A stretch of 64,000 bases of DNA from Mycobacterium sp. 050128 (GTDB lineage: Bacteria > Actinomycetota > Actinomycetes > Mycobacteriales > Mycobacteriaceae): NCBI RefSeq assembly GCF_036409155.1, contig NZ_JAZGLW010000001.1, positions 3,348,001 to 3,412,000 of the forward strand. Direction: 5' to 3'. This document shows, in pieces, positions 1 to 12,046 of this stretch; positions within the stretch are counted from its first letter, which is position 1; the number at the start of each line of letters is the position of its first letter. The notes under the pieces were generated by a model. The model did not search any database. It worked only from the letters and a program-made list of their open reading frames with translations, and had not been told where the DNA came from. A program made the position numbers and the translations under genes.

Positions 1-614
1 GGCGAGGTTCGTCAGTTCCTGGTCCCGACGGACGCGCCCGGGGTTCGGGTCGAGCCGCAGCAGTCGGTCGATCTGGTCAAGCAATACGCGCGAGTGCATT
101 TCGACGGGGTGGTCGTGGACTCGTCCGCGGCCGTCGGCAGCGCCGCCGAGACGGCCGCGCTGATCGACCGGCAGAGCCAGATCGCTCAGATGCTGCAATG
201 TGCCGAGGTGGTCGGCGTCGTGCAAACGGTGTTCGACTTCACCGTTCAGTGGGCGCTGGACCGGCACACGTTCGGCCGTCCGCTGGCGTCCTACCAAGCG
301 CTCAAACACGGCTTCGCCGACATGAAGCTGTGGCTGGAAGCGTGCCGCGCCACCACGGCCGCGGCGGTTGCCGACATCGCGGAGCGCTCACCCGCCGCGG
401 GCCTGTCGGCCAGCGTCGCGAAGTCCTACGTTTCAGAGATGGCGGGGCGCATCGTCCAGGGCTGCGTACAGATGCACGGCGGCATCGGGGTCACCTGGGA
501 ACACGATCTACACCTCTACCTGAGGCGAGTTACGTTGTACCGCTCCTTGTTCGGAACCCCGGAAGAACACAACTTGCGGGTGTATGAGTCAGAGAAAGCG
601 GGCCGTACCGCGAA

Positions 615-618
<4 letters not shown>
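1..618 (+). CDS. Acyl-CoA dehydrogenase, small-type subunit (5' truncated by window edge)
   Basis: Frame 1 is open from the first base, so this is the last 205 residues of a longer protein. The visible part is the C-terminal helical domain of an acyl-CoA dehydrogenase: an RxTFGRPL segment (flavin contact region), a QMHGGIGVTWEHDLHLYLRR segment, and no YEGT-type catalytic Glu motif near the end. The next gene starts inside its stop codon (ATGA), so the two are translationally coupled. In actinobacteria such adjacent ACAD pairs commonly form alpha2-beta2 heterotetramers that oxidise bulky acyl-CoA esters (established for FadE26-27 and FadE28-29 of the cholesterol pathway). The pairing here is inferred from gene order. 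The substrate is unknown. Confidence 0.9.
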
Positions 619-3850
<3,232 letters not shown>

Positions 3851-3977
3851 TTATGGACCGAGAAATCCAACAATGCGTGGTGTTCTATTCGACACACGCA
3901 AGTAATTAGATTAGCAATTGCTGGGGGGTGCCTCACGCATCAGTTTGCTAACGGGCGGTGACCTCGATTACCCGCTC

Positions 3978-4409
3978 TCAGGCCACCGACGTGGCCAGCG
4001 CGGTGTCGATGGTCGGATGCAGGGGCAATACGCCGCCGAGATTGCACGCCTGGATGACCCGGGCAACGCTGGGATCGCAGCTGACCAGCCGTAATGCGAG
4101 GCCGCGAGCACGGCATCGTTGCGATTCGGCGGCCAGGACCGCGAACGCGCAGCACCCCATGAAATCAAGGCCGCTGATGTCGACGATGAAGGGGCCCGGT
4201 GCCGCGGCGACCGCGGCCGCCTCCTCGACCAGCCCCCGCCAGGTGTGCTCGTTGGAGGCGTCGACCTCGCCGCCCGCGCGGATGATCACGACCGCGCCGC
4301 TGCGTTGGGTTGCCGCCCGCAGCGTGCTGCCTGGATCGCCCAGCTCGGAAACCAACCGGGGGCTTAGCGTCACTCTGGTCACTGATGACTCGACCGGAGC
4401 CAGATTCAT
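3978..4409 (-). CDS. rsfA: Anti-anti-sigma factor (STAS domain), RsfA/Rv1365c-like
   Basis: A 143-aa single STAS-domain protein. The start at 4409 (AAGGAG seven bases upstream of the ATG) is preferred over an upstream in-frame ATG at 4547. The core GEVDASNEHTW and DISGLDFMGCCAFAVL matches the M. tuberculosis RsfA family, which relieves SigF from its anti-sigma factor UsfX/RsbW. RsfA is controlled by the redox state of two cysteines. Here Cys86/Cys87 and Cys122 fall at equivalent places, and the phosphorylatable Ser of ordinary RsbV proteins is not present in the DFMGCC stretch. It stands just upstream of the PAS-phosphatase-kinase gene, as Rv1365c does with Rv1364c. Confidence 0.88.
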   Translation of the reverse strand: MNLAPVESSVTRVTLSPRLVSELGDPGSTLRAATQRSGAVVIIRAGGEVDASNEHTWRGLVEEAAAVAAAPGPFIVDISGLDFMGCCAFAVLAAESQRCRARGLALRLVSCDPSVARVIQACNLGGVLPLHPTIDTALATSVA

Positions 4410-4552
4410 CGTGCGCTCCTTACCCGGCCACATCGTCGGGACCGTCCTGGACGCCGGTGCACGGCATCCGTGTTCGGAGGGAAGATTCTTTTCTATAGCA
4501 AGGTCGAAGGCCGCGTCTATAGTCCCGCTTTTGACCAGGACACACAAAAGAG

Positions 4553-4598
4553 CCCACCTCCGAGAGACAACCTGGACGGGACGTCGCTCGGAGGCGGG
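4553..4598 (-). terminator. Probable intrinsic terminator of the amidohydrolase gene
   Basis: An inverted repeat with 12-bp arms, CCCACCTCCGAG (4553-4564) and CTCGGAGGCGGG (4587-4598), has 11 of 12 positions complementary and a 22-nt loop. Read on the minus strand it lies 30 nt after the amidohydrolase stop and is followed by CTCTTTTGTGTG. The loop is long for a classical terminator, so efficiency is uncertain. Confidence 0.55.
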
Positions 4599-4627
4599 CG
4601 CTACAAGGTAGCGGGATCAGGCCCGGA

Positions 4628-5833
4628 TCAGGCCGAGACGGGCTTCTTGGCCGGCTGGGAGACCTTCATCAGCTCCATCAGGTTGCCGCCCATGATCTTC
4701 GCCTTGTCCTCGTCGCTGAAGGCGGCGAGCTCGTCGACGAAAGTGATCGGGTCTTTCAGGCCCTCGGGGTGCGGCCAGTCCGATCCGAAGACCACCCGGT
4801 CGGTGCCGACCATGTTGACGATCTCGGCGAACCGGTCCTCCCAGAACGGGCTGACGTAGACGCACCGCTTGAACGTCTCGATCGGGTCCTCGGCGAATGC
4901 CTGCGGCATCTTCTTGTAGACGCCCTTAAGGCCCCTGAACAGGGTCGGCACCCAGTCGGCGCCGTTCTCGATGGACAGGATTCGCAGGTCGGGGTTGCGC
5001 GTCAGGGCGCCGTGGCAGATCAGGGCGCCGAACGCGTCCTCGATCGGCCGGTGGCCCATCGCCAGGCTGCGGAAGGCGGTCGGCTTGAACGGCAGGAACT
5101 CGTCGCCGGGCTCCCAGATGTTGAGCAGCTCGGAGTAGCCGCTGTCGGAGGCGTGCATCGAGACCGGGATCTCGGCGCGCACGCAGGCCTGCCAGAAGGG
5201 ATCGAACTCTTCCAGACCGAACGACCGGCTGCCGCGGTAGCCGGGCACCGGCGCCGGGCGGACAAGAACGGTGCGGGCGCCGCGCTCCAGGCACCATTCC
5301 AGCTCCTCGAGCGCGCGGTCGACGATCGGCAGGGTGATGACCGGGGTGGCGAAGATGCGGTCCTTGTAGTTGAAGGACCACTGCTCGTGCATCCACTCGT
5401 TGAGTGCGTGGATGACGTCGTGGGTCATCTCCGGGTCGTCCTTCATGCGTTCTTCGACGAGGCTGGCCAGCGTCGGGAACATCAGGGCGTAGTCGATACC
5501 CAGCTCGTCCATCACTTCGAGGCGGGCGCCCGGCTCGCGGAACGCGGGGATGGCCTTCATCGGTTCGCCGAGGATCTCGCGGTAGCTCTTGCCCTGCGAG
5601 CCGTTGCGGAAGTAGTCCTCCTGGGCGCCCGGACGGGCCACCACCTCGAAGGTGGGGTTGGGGATGTAGTCACTGATGTGTCCGCGCACCACGATCTTGG
5701 TGCGACCGCGAACCTGCACGTAGTCGATCACGTTTTTGCGCTTCTCCGGCAGGAACTTGGTCAGCGCCTCCTGCGGCTCGTACATGTGGTTATCGGCGTC
5801 GAATACGGGGAAGGGAAGCTCGCGAGACGGCAT
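4628..5833 (-). CDS. Amidohydrolase family (amidohydrolase_2) metal-dependent hydrolase
   Basis: A 401-aa TIM-barrel metallohydrolase. The start at 5833 is chosen because AAGGAG precedes it by six bases; the frame continues 37 codons further upstream without such support. Visible metal-site motifs are FDADNHMYEP at the N-terminus, a central SMHASDSGY segment, ICHGAL, and a late FGSDWPHPEG with the conserved Asp. This is the ACMSD/2-pyrone-dicarboxylate hydrolase superfamily, many members of which hydrolyse or decarboxylate ring-cleavage or CoA-derived intermediates. The exact reaction is not predictable. A perfect palindrome 33-51 nt upstream of the start suggests control by the TetR fusion encoded immediately upstream. 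Confidence 0.88.
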   Translation of the reverse strand: MPSRELPFPVFDADNHMYEPQEALTKFLPEKRKNVIDYVQVRGRTKIVVRGHISDYIPNPTFEVVARPGAQEDYFRNGSQGKSYREILGEPMKAIPAFREPGARLEVMDELGIDYALMFPTLASLVEERMKDDPEMTHDVIHALNEWMHEQWSFNYKDRIFATPVITLPIVDRALEELEWCLERGARTVLVRPAPVPGYRGSRSFGLEEFDPFWQACVRAEIPVSMHASDSGYSELLNIWEPGDEFLPFKPTAFRSLAMGHRPIEDAFGALICHGALTRNPDLRILSIENGADWVPTLFRGLKGVYKKMPQAFAEDPIETFKRCVYVSPFWEDRFAEIVNMVGTDRVVFGSDWPHPEGLKDPITFVDELAAFSDEDKAKIMGGNLMELMKVSQPAKKPVSA

Positions 5834-5865
5834 AGCGATCTCCTTGAGGGCTGGATTCTCTTTGG

Positions 5866-5884
5866 GTGGTAACGACGTTACCAC
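5866..5884. promoter_or_regulatory. Perfect 19-nt palindrome, candidate TetR operator
   Basis: GTGGTAACGACGTTACCAC has two perfect 8-base arms around GAC. It sits between the stop of the TetR-thioesterase fusion (5910) and the start of the amidohydrolase (5833), where an operator would control the latter. A GTTACC half-site also occurs about 50 nt upstream of the fusion gene start. Assignment to that regulator is inference from position. Confidence 0.65.
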
Positions 5885-5909
5885 TTGCCCGCAATACCGT
5901 GTACCGGTG

Positions 5910-6938
5910 TCAGGTGTCCGCCCGGAGACCCTTGGGTGTCGCACCGTTGATGATGGCGAAATTCACCGTCGCCGTCGCGGCCACCTCGTCGTCGCCGTCG
6001 CCGTAGATGTCGATTTGCATGACCATCGCCCGCCGGCCGGCGCGCAGCATCCGGGGCACCGCGAACGCGGCGCCTTGCCGGATCGGGCGCAGATAGCGGA
6101 CGAACAGATCCGCGGTCGTCATGGTGGTGCCCGGCTCTAGAAAATCCAGCCCGTACTGGCCCCCCGCGACGTCGACGAGGGTGGCGATCAGTCCACCCTG
6201 TAGTGCCCCAGAAGTGTTGACCACGTTCGGACTTACCGGCATCGTCATCGCGAATTCGCCGTTGCGGGAGCCCGCGCGCAGGCCGATTTGGGCGAACAGC
6301 TCGGCCAGCGAGGGCGGGCCGGTCTCGTCGTCGGTGTCGCGGATGCCCAGCGCGCGGCTGAGGAAGTCGTACAGCTGGCCGGCGTCGACCGGGGTTCCGT
6401 TCAATTCGGTGCCCAGCCAATGCAACCGCTGCGTTCCCATGATCGTCTGCATGACGATGGCCGCCGACGCCGCGACATCGAGCCCCGGGTTGAACACCCC
6501 CTCGGTGATGCCCTGCCCGACGATGTCGCGAATCAGTTGATGCAAGGGGGACAGCACGCGGGCGTATTCGCGGGGGCGCGTCTCGGCCAGATGCTGGTTA
6601 TAGAGACCCAGCGCCCGGTTCAGGCTGTCCTGGGTGCTCGATTCCGGTTGCTGGCCGATGCGGTCGAGCAACAGCTTCAGCGCGGATGTGCTGTCCAGCC
6701 CGTTGGTCTCGGCGCGCCAGGTCTGTACCGATAGCGAAATGGTCCTGTCGAAAAGCGCGAGCAGCAGTTCGTCCTTGCTGCTGAAATGCTGGTAGAAGGC
6801 CCGCAGCGAGGTCTTGGAGCGGGCGACGATCTCCTGCACGGTGAAGTCGGTGCGCCCGGTCTCACGCAGGATCTCCACGGCCGTCTTGATGAAGCGGTCG
6901 CCGCGCGTCACCTCGGCTTCCTCGCTGGGGGCGGTCAT
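5910..6938 (-). CDS. TetR-family regulator fused to a PaaI/hotdog thioesterase domain
   Basis: A 342-aa protein of two parts. Residues 10-60 are a TetR DNA-binding domain (TVQEIVARSKTSLRAFYQHF, helix-turn-helix), followed by an all-helical TetR-type body to about residue 200. Residues about 210-342 are a complete hotdog thioesterase-like domain containing NVVNTSGALQGGLIATLVD and a strand-rich YLRPIRQGAAFAV segment, as in the PaaI/acyl-CoA thioesterase family. Known hotdog domains bind acyl-CoA thioesters, so the C-terminal part may sense or hydrolyse a CoA ligand. Start at 6938 with AAGGGGACC upstream. The frame is continuous, so the fusion is not an artefact of a missed stop. It may regulate the amidohydrolase downstream. 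Confidence 0.88.
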   Translation of the reverse strand: MTAPSEEAEVTRGDRFIKTAVEILRETGRTDFTVQEIVARSKTSLRAFYQHFSSKDELLLALFDRTISLSVQTWRAETNGLDSTSALKLLLDRIGQQPESSTQDSLNRALGLYNQHLAETRPREYARVLSPLHQLIRDIVGQGITEGVFNPGLDVAASAAIVMQTIMGTQRLHWLGTELNGTPVDAGQLYDFLSRALGIRDTDDETGPPSLAELFAQIGLRAGSRNGEFAMTMPVSPNVVNTSGALQGGLIATLVDVAGGQYGLDFLEPGTTMTTADLFVRYLRPIRQGAAFAVPRMLRAGRRAMVMQIDIYGDGDDEVAATATVNFAIINGATPKGLRADT

Positions 6939-6959
6939 GTGCGCTAGGTCCCCTTCCGT

Positions 6960-6976
6960 CGCGCAATGCGTGCGCG
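6960..6976. promoter_or_regulatory. Short inverted repeat upstream of the TetR fusion
   Basis: CGCGCA-ATGCG-TGCGCG, 22 nt before the start of the TetR-thioesterase gene, has perfect 6-base arms. It could be an autoregulatory site, but it does not resemble the 19-nt palindrome downstream and GC-rich repeats of this length occur by chance. Confidence 0.25.
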
Positions 6977-7058
6977 TCGAGAATGAGGTTACCGCGCGGG
7001 CCAGCGTGCCGTGGGGTGTCGGCCGCGGTGTGCCCGGCCGCCGGGATCGGGCGAAAGC

Positions 7059-7391
7059 CTATTCGGGGGTGTCGGTCTCGATGTCGATCGTCTCGATCTC
7101 GGTTGCGCCCTCGGTTTCGGTCTCGGGAGACCGCTTCTTCAGTTTGCTGGCGAGCAGCGCGACACCGCCGGCAGCGAGCAGGATTGGCCATTCGACGACG
7201 GCGATCAGGCCGACCGCCGCGGCGACGACGGCGGTCCGGGGGCGGATGTGGCCCTCCCGCATTCCGGTGCGAATGTCCCTCGTTGTAACGACGACGCCCT
7301 CGGCGACCGCGGTCCCGATCTGGCTAACTGTTGAAACCGTTTGGTCGGCAACCGAGTTCGCCGATTTAGTGGCTCGTTCGATGAGCGTCAC
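7059..7391 (-). CDS. Small membrane-anchored hypothetical protein
   Basis: A 110-aa protein. The GTG start at 7391 follows GGGAGG. Residues about 53-82 are one hydrophobic segment (TAVVAAAVGLIAVVEWPILL and following), then a KLKKR basic stop and an acidic threonine-rich tail (ETETEGATEIETIDIETD). The N-terminal half is amphipathic and looks like an apolipoprotein-style helix (SANSVADQTVSTVSQIGTAVAEG). It is divergent from the giant P-type ATPase with 194 nt between. The function is not recognised; the neighbourhood suggests a small companion of the transporter. Confidence 0.7.
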   Translation of the reverse strand: MTLIERATKSANSVADQTVSTVSQIGTAVAEGVVVTTRDIRTGMREGHIRPRTAVVAAAVGLIAVVEWPILLAAGGVALLASKLKKRSPETETEGATEIETIDIETDTPE

Positions 7392-7585
7392 TGTGGCCTC
7401 CCAAGATTCGAATTGTTGTGTGCGTGGGCAATAATTTGTCGTCCGTTTGCTTTTCAGAAGCTCTAAGTCGCGCTCTTAGATCCTCTCAGTCCCTACGGTG
7501 TAGCACGCACGTACTACTTCGACGAGTCTGCTGCGTGAATCTGCAATGTCAAAGCTAACTATCGCGAGAGGGCGTAAAGCGCACT

Positions 7586-10500
7586 ATGGTCATCGAGCCG
7601 ATCGTCTCGGGGCTTCGAATGGTGGTCGCAGGCGGCGCAGCCGCGGCAGCTGAGTTGTTGGGCGGGGACCGTCCCCGCCGCCGCTGGTCCGGCAATGGCC
7701 GGGGGTGGATTGAGCTGCGTATGCCCGAGGCGACCCGCTCGTCCGATTACGAGACCGTCCTGGAGAGGACGATCGGCAGCACCATCGGCGTCGCACGCAC
7801 CCAGGTGAACTGGCCGCTGTCGCGCCTGATCGTCGACCTCGACGAAAACGGGCCTACCGTAGACGATTTGGCGCTGATGGTGGAGGCAATCGAACGGGCC
7901 TTCACTGCCAAGGCCGATCGAAACAAGCCGGCCGACGAGTTCGGTTCGCAGACCGCGCACCGGTTGTCGGTGATCGATATCCCCGGGGATGGCGCGGAGG
8001 TCGTCAACCGGATGAGTCTGCTGGGGGCCAAGGCCATCTCGCTCGGTGTGACCACGATCTTGCAGGTGACGCGGATGCCGAGACTGCCGCGGGCCTTCGC
8101 CGCCGCGACCACATTCGCCGAGGCGCAGCCCGACGTCCGCCGGGTCTTCGAGCGGGCCCTCGGGCGCGGGCGCGCCGACGCACTGCTCGCGTTGGGCACC
8201 GCCGTCACCCAGTCGCTCGGCCACACCCCGTCGGTGATCGCCGCCGACATGTGCCTTCGGAGCCTGCGCCTCATTGAGGCGCTGTCGGCCGTGGAAGCCT
8301 GGAACGAGCACGAACCCCACCTTGCGCTCAGCGCGCAGTGTGAGCCGCACCCGGAAACGTCACGGCCCCGTCCGGTGCCGGACACCGCCTCGGAGAACTA
8401 CGCCCGTGCAGCAACCGCGGCGGGCCTTGCCGGCGCCATCGCCCTGACGGTCAGCGGCGGCGCGATGCTGGCGAGCGAGGCGGTCATCGTCGCCGCGCCG
8501 CGGGCGCTCAACTACGCCCGTGAGTCGTTCGCCACCACGTTCTGCGCCGGCCTGAACCGCTACCACCACACGCTGGTGATGCGACCCGACGCGATCCGCC
8601 GCCTCGACGGTGTCGATGTGCTGATCGTCGAGCCCGCGGTGCTGATCGGTGAGACCATGCGCGTTGCCGAGATCAGCGGCGTCGACGGCGAACTGCGCAC
8701 GAAGGTATGGCAGTGCGCCCAAACGGATGTCAACGACGGTCTGCTCGGCCCGGGCGTCCACACCGGTTGCTCGTTGTCACCCGCGCATCAGCTGCCGGAG
8801 CTGGAGGACCTCGAGGTCGTGGTGGCGCGCAACGCCGACCCGTACGCCGAACCACTGATGGCCGCGGCGCGTGGCGCCGATCTCAAGCTCATCTCGGTGG
8901 ATCAGGCCGATGCCGGCCACCTGCGCGGGACGTTCGACGAACTGCTGCCGTTCGACAACGACGACGTGGACCTCACCATCTTCGGAGCGGTCCGGCAATT
9001 GCAGGCCGACGGAAAGATCGTCGCGGTGATCGGGCGTGACCTTCGGCTCGCCTTCGCGGCCGCGGACCTCGCGCTGGGGGTTTGGCCGGCCGGGCGGGCG
9101 GCGCCCGCATGGACGGCCGACGTCCTGATTCCGAATCTGAAGGTTGCCTGCCGGATTATCGATGCCATCCCCGCGGCCAAATCGGCCGCGCGGCGAGGCG
9201 TCGAGTTGGCCGCTGCCGGAACGCTTCTGGGTTCGCTGACGTTGTTGCCCGGGGTTCGGGCAGCGGGCGTGCGGCCCAGCATCGCGGCCGCCGCCATCGC
9301 GCTGATCCCCGGATACGTGATCGGGCGGGGGGTGGCGATGCAGCCCGATCCGGCCGCTGCCGCCGACACCGAATGGCATGCGCTGGATGCCGACCAGGCG
9401 CACGAACAGATTCGGGTGCTGTGGCCTGAGCTCGCCAACGGTCCCGTCGCTGCCGTGCCACAGCTGCCGAAAACCGGGACACAGGCGCTGGTCGCCAGAC
9501 TCGCGGACAGCGGTAAAGAAGTCGTGGACGCGATGTGGCACGAGATGCAGGATCCGCTCACCCCGATCCTTGCCACCGGCGCTATGGCGAGCGCGCTCGT
9601 CGGTTCGCCGATGGACGGTGTGCTCGTCGGGATCGTGCTCGTTGGGAGCGCCGCGATCGCTGCGGCGCAGCGACTCAGCTCGGATCGTCAGCTGAACAGG
9701 ATGCTCAGCGCCCAGACGCCGCCCGCACGCGTCGTCACCGGCCCCGACCAGTTCGAACTCGTACCCACCGAGCAATTGACGCCGGGAACCATCGTCGAAG
9801 TCCGGTCCGGCGAGCTGGTCCCCGCCGACGCCCGCGTGCTCCGCGCGGTCGCCGTCGAGGTGGACGAATCGTCGCTGACCGGTGAGTCATTGCCGGTGAC
9901 CAAGAACCCCGCACCGACGCCGGGTCGTCCACTGGCCGAACGCGCCTGCATGATCTACGAGGGCTCGACGGTGCTCAGCGGCGTGTGCCGCGCGGTGGTC
10001 GTCGCGGTCGGCGACGCGACCGCCGCGGGCCGGGCCATGGCCCTGGCTCCGCGGCGGCGCGACGAGGTGGGCCTGCACGCCCAGCTGGCGGCGGTGACCG
10101 CGAAGGTGCTGCCGTGGACCCTCACCGGTGGTGTGGGCGTGATTGCCACCGCGTTGCTGCGGGGATCGGGCATCAAGGAGGCCGTCACCAGCGGGGTGTA
10201 CTGCGCGGTCGCCGCGGTGCCGGAAGGCCTCCCGTTGGTGGCGACGCTGGCTCAGCGCGAGGCGGCCAGGCGATTGACCGAGCGCAATGTTCTGGTCCGT
10301 GCGCCGCGGTCGGTCGAGACGCTGGGTCGCGTCGAGGTGGTCTGCTTCGACAAGACCGGGACGCTCAGCGAAAACCGGTTGGTGGTAACGAATATCTCCG
10401 CACAGCCGGGTTTCGACGAGGACGTGATTCTCGAGCGCGCGGCACTGGCCACCCCGGTGGCGCTGACCGAGCACGCTCCGCTGCAGGCGACGGATGCCGC

Positions 10501-12019
10501 GGTGGTCAACCGGGCCGGAAGCCAGCCGAAGCGCGACCGCGAACTGCCGTTCCGCGCCGGCCGGGCCTACGCGGCCGGGCTGGACGGCGACACCCTGGCG
10601 GTCAAGGGTGGACCGGAAATCGTCCTCTCGGCGTGCGTCGAGGGTCTAGACGACGACCTTCGCGAGGAGCTGTTGGCACACGTCCACGGCATGGCGACAC
10701 AGGGCCTTCGGGTGATCGCGGTCGCCGACAAGACGCTGACTGAGGATGAGCTCGAGATCGCTCAGGACAAGGGCCTGGAACCGTTGTGCCGCAACGGACT
10801 TCGCCTGCTGGGCTTCCTTGGGATCACCGACACGCCGCGGCCCGACGCGCGGGAGCTCCTGCTTGGGCTGGCTAAACGGGACATCGGTGTGCGCGTGATC
10901 ACCGGTGACCACCCGGCTACCGCGCGCGCGATCGCGCGCGAGATCGGGCTCGACGTCCCCGAGGACTGCATCATCACCGGCGCGCGCTGGGAGCGGTTGT
11001 CGATCGCCGAGCGGGCCGAGGTCGTCAAGACCAATGTGATCTATGCGCGCATGTCGCCCGAGCAGAAGGTCCAGATCGTCCAGCAGATCAGCAATTCCGG
11101 GGTCGTGACCGCGATGGTGGGCGACGGCGCCAATGACGCCGCGGCCATCCGTGCAGCGGCCGTGGGCGTGGGTGTGTCCTCGCACGGCAGCGACCCGGCG
11201 CGCGGCGCCGCGGACGTGGTGCTGACCGAGGGCCGCGTCGGAAGCCTTCTCGAGGCGATCGAGGAAGGGCACCGGCTGTGGCAGCAAGCGCAGGCCGCGG
11301 TTGGAATGTTGTTGGGCGGCAACGCCGGCGAAGTGGCTTTCAACATGTACGGGACGATGGTCCGGGGCATGGCGCCGCTGACAGCACGGCAGATCCTGCT
11401 GGTGAACATTCTGACCGACGTCTTTCCCACGACGGCCGTCGCGGTGAGCGCGGTGCGCAACATGCGACCGCCGTCGGAGCGCGGGATCAACATGGACGAT
11501 CTGATGGAGACCGTCGCTATCCGCGGCGCCGCCACCACGATTGGCGCAAGCGCCTCGTGGAGCCTGGCCACCTTTACCCGCGCCGCCCCGCAGCGTGCGG
11601 CGACGGTCGGTCTGGTGGGCTTGGTCACCACGCAGCTCGGCCAGACGTTGCTGGATTCGCGCGATCCGCTCGTGGTCAGCACTGTCGCCGGCACTTTCGT
11701 CGCGATGGCCGCCCTGATCACAACCCCAGGTCTGAGCCAACTCGTCGGTTGTGTGCCGCTGGGTCCGTTGGGGTGGATCGAAGGTGTGGCCCCGGCCGCG
11801 GCGCTGACCGTGCTCACGGCGGCCAAGCCGGACCTGTTGATCCGGATGGCGTCGATGATCGGGAAACGCGTATCGAAGTACGGCGGGGAGGCCGACAACG
11901 TCTTGAACAACATGGTGGGTTCGCTCACGACGTGGGCCCAGGAGCTCCCGGGTATGGACAGCGGCAATGGCGCCAAGGGTGACCGGGCACACCAATTGGC
12001 ACTCACACCAGCCGGTTAA
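7586..12019 (+). CDS. Giant P-type cation-transporting ATPase, CtpH/CtpI type
   Basis: A 1477-aa P-type ATPase with an extra N-terminal region of about 650 residues, as in mycobacterial CtpH and CtpI (about 1540 and 1630 aa). Catalytic landmarks: TGES at 765-768 (actuator), PEGLP at 879-883 (the M4 motif typical of calcium-type P2 pumps), CFDKTGT with the phosphorylated Asp at 922, TGDH in the P domain, and GDGAND at 1179-1184. The C-terminal region has further membrane segments. The PEGLP motif points to a P2-type ion (Ca2+, Mg2+ or similar) rather than a CPx heavy metal. Which of the two M. tuberculosis genes is the ortholog is not settled. It is flanked by two small membrane proteins. Confidence 0.9.
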   Translation: MVIEPIVSGLRMVVAGGAAAAAELLGGDRPRRRWSGNGRGWIELRMPEATRSSDYETVLERTIGSTIGVARTQVNWPLSRLIVDLDENGPTVDDLALMVEAIERAFTAKADRNKPADEFGSQTAHRLSVIDIPGDGAEVVNRMSLLGAKAISLGVTTILQVTRMPRLPRAFAAATTFAEAQPDVRRVFERALGRGRADALLALGTAVTQSLGHTPSVIAADMCLRSLRLIEALSAVEAWNEHEPHLALSAQCEPHPETSRPRPVPDTASENYARAATAAGLAGAIALTVSGGAMLASEAVIVAAPRALNYARESFATTFCAGLNRYHHTLVMRPDAIRRLDGVDVLIVEPAVLIGETMRVAEISGVDGELRTKVWQCAQTDVNDGLLGPGVHTGCSLSPAHQLPELEDLEVVVARNADPYAEPLMAAARGADLKLISVDQADAGHLRGTFDELLPFDNDDVDLTIFGAVRQLQADGKIVAVIGRDLRLAFAAADLALGVWPAGRAAPAWTADVLIPNLKVACRIIDAIPAAKSAARRGVELAAAGTLLGSLTLLPGVRAAGVRPSIAAAAIALIPGYVIGRGVAMQPDPAAAADTEWHALDADQAHEQIRVLWPELANGPVAAVPQLPKTGTQALVARLADSGKEVVDAMWHEMQDPLTPILATGAMASALVGSPMDGVLVGIVLVGSAAIAAAQRLSSDRQLNRMLSAQTPPARVVTGPDQFELVPTEQLTPGTIVEVRSGELVPADARVLRAVAVEVDESSLTGESLPVTKNPAPTPGRPLAERACMIYEGSTVLSGVCRAVVVAVGDATAAGRAMALAPRRRDEVGLHAQLAAVTAKVLPWTLTGGVGVIATALLRGSGIKEAVTSGVYCAVAAVPEGLPLVATLAQREAARRLTERNVLVRAPRSVETLGRVEVVCFDKTGTLSENRLVVTNISAQPGFDEDVILERAALATPVALTEHAPLQATDAAVVNRAGSQPKRDRELPFRAGRAYAAGLDGDTLAVKGGPEIVLSACVEGLDDDLREELLAHVHGMATQGLRVIAVADKTLTEDELEIAQDKGLEPLCRNGLRLLGFLGITDTPRPDARELLLGLAKRDIGVRVITGDHPATARAIAREIGLDVPEDCIITGARWERLSIAERAEVVKTNVIYARMSPEQKVQIVQQISNSGVVTAMVGDGANDAAAIRAAAVGVGVSSHGSDPARGAADVVLTEGRVGSLLEAIEEGHRLWQQAQAAVGMLLGGNAGEVAFNMYGTMVRGMAPLTARQILLVNILTDVFPTTAVAVSAVRNMRPPSERGINMDDLMETVAIRGAATTIGASASWSLATFTRAAPQRAATVGLVGLVTTQLGQTLLDSRDPLVVSTVAGTFVAMAALITTPGLSQLVGCVPLGPLGWIEGVAPAAALTVLTAAKPDLLIRMASMIGKRVSKYGGEADNVLNNMVGSLTTWAQELPGMDSGNGAKGDRAHQLALTPAG

Positions 12020-12046
12020 CCGACGACACAACGGAGAGAGACAGAC

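Noticed and set aside
4769..5872. 367-aa plus-strand frame opposite the amidohydrolase
   Set aside because: Antisense shadow; the minus strand carries the metal-binding motifs and a proper ribosome site.
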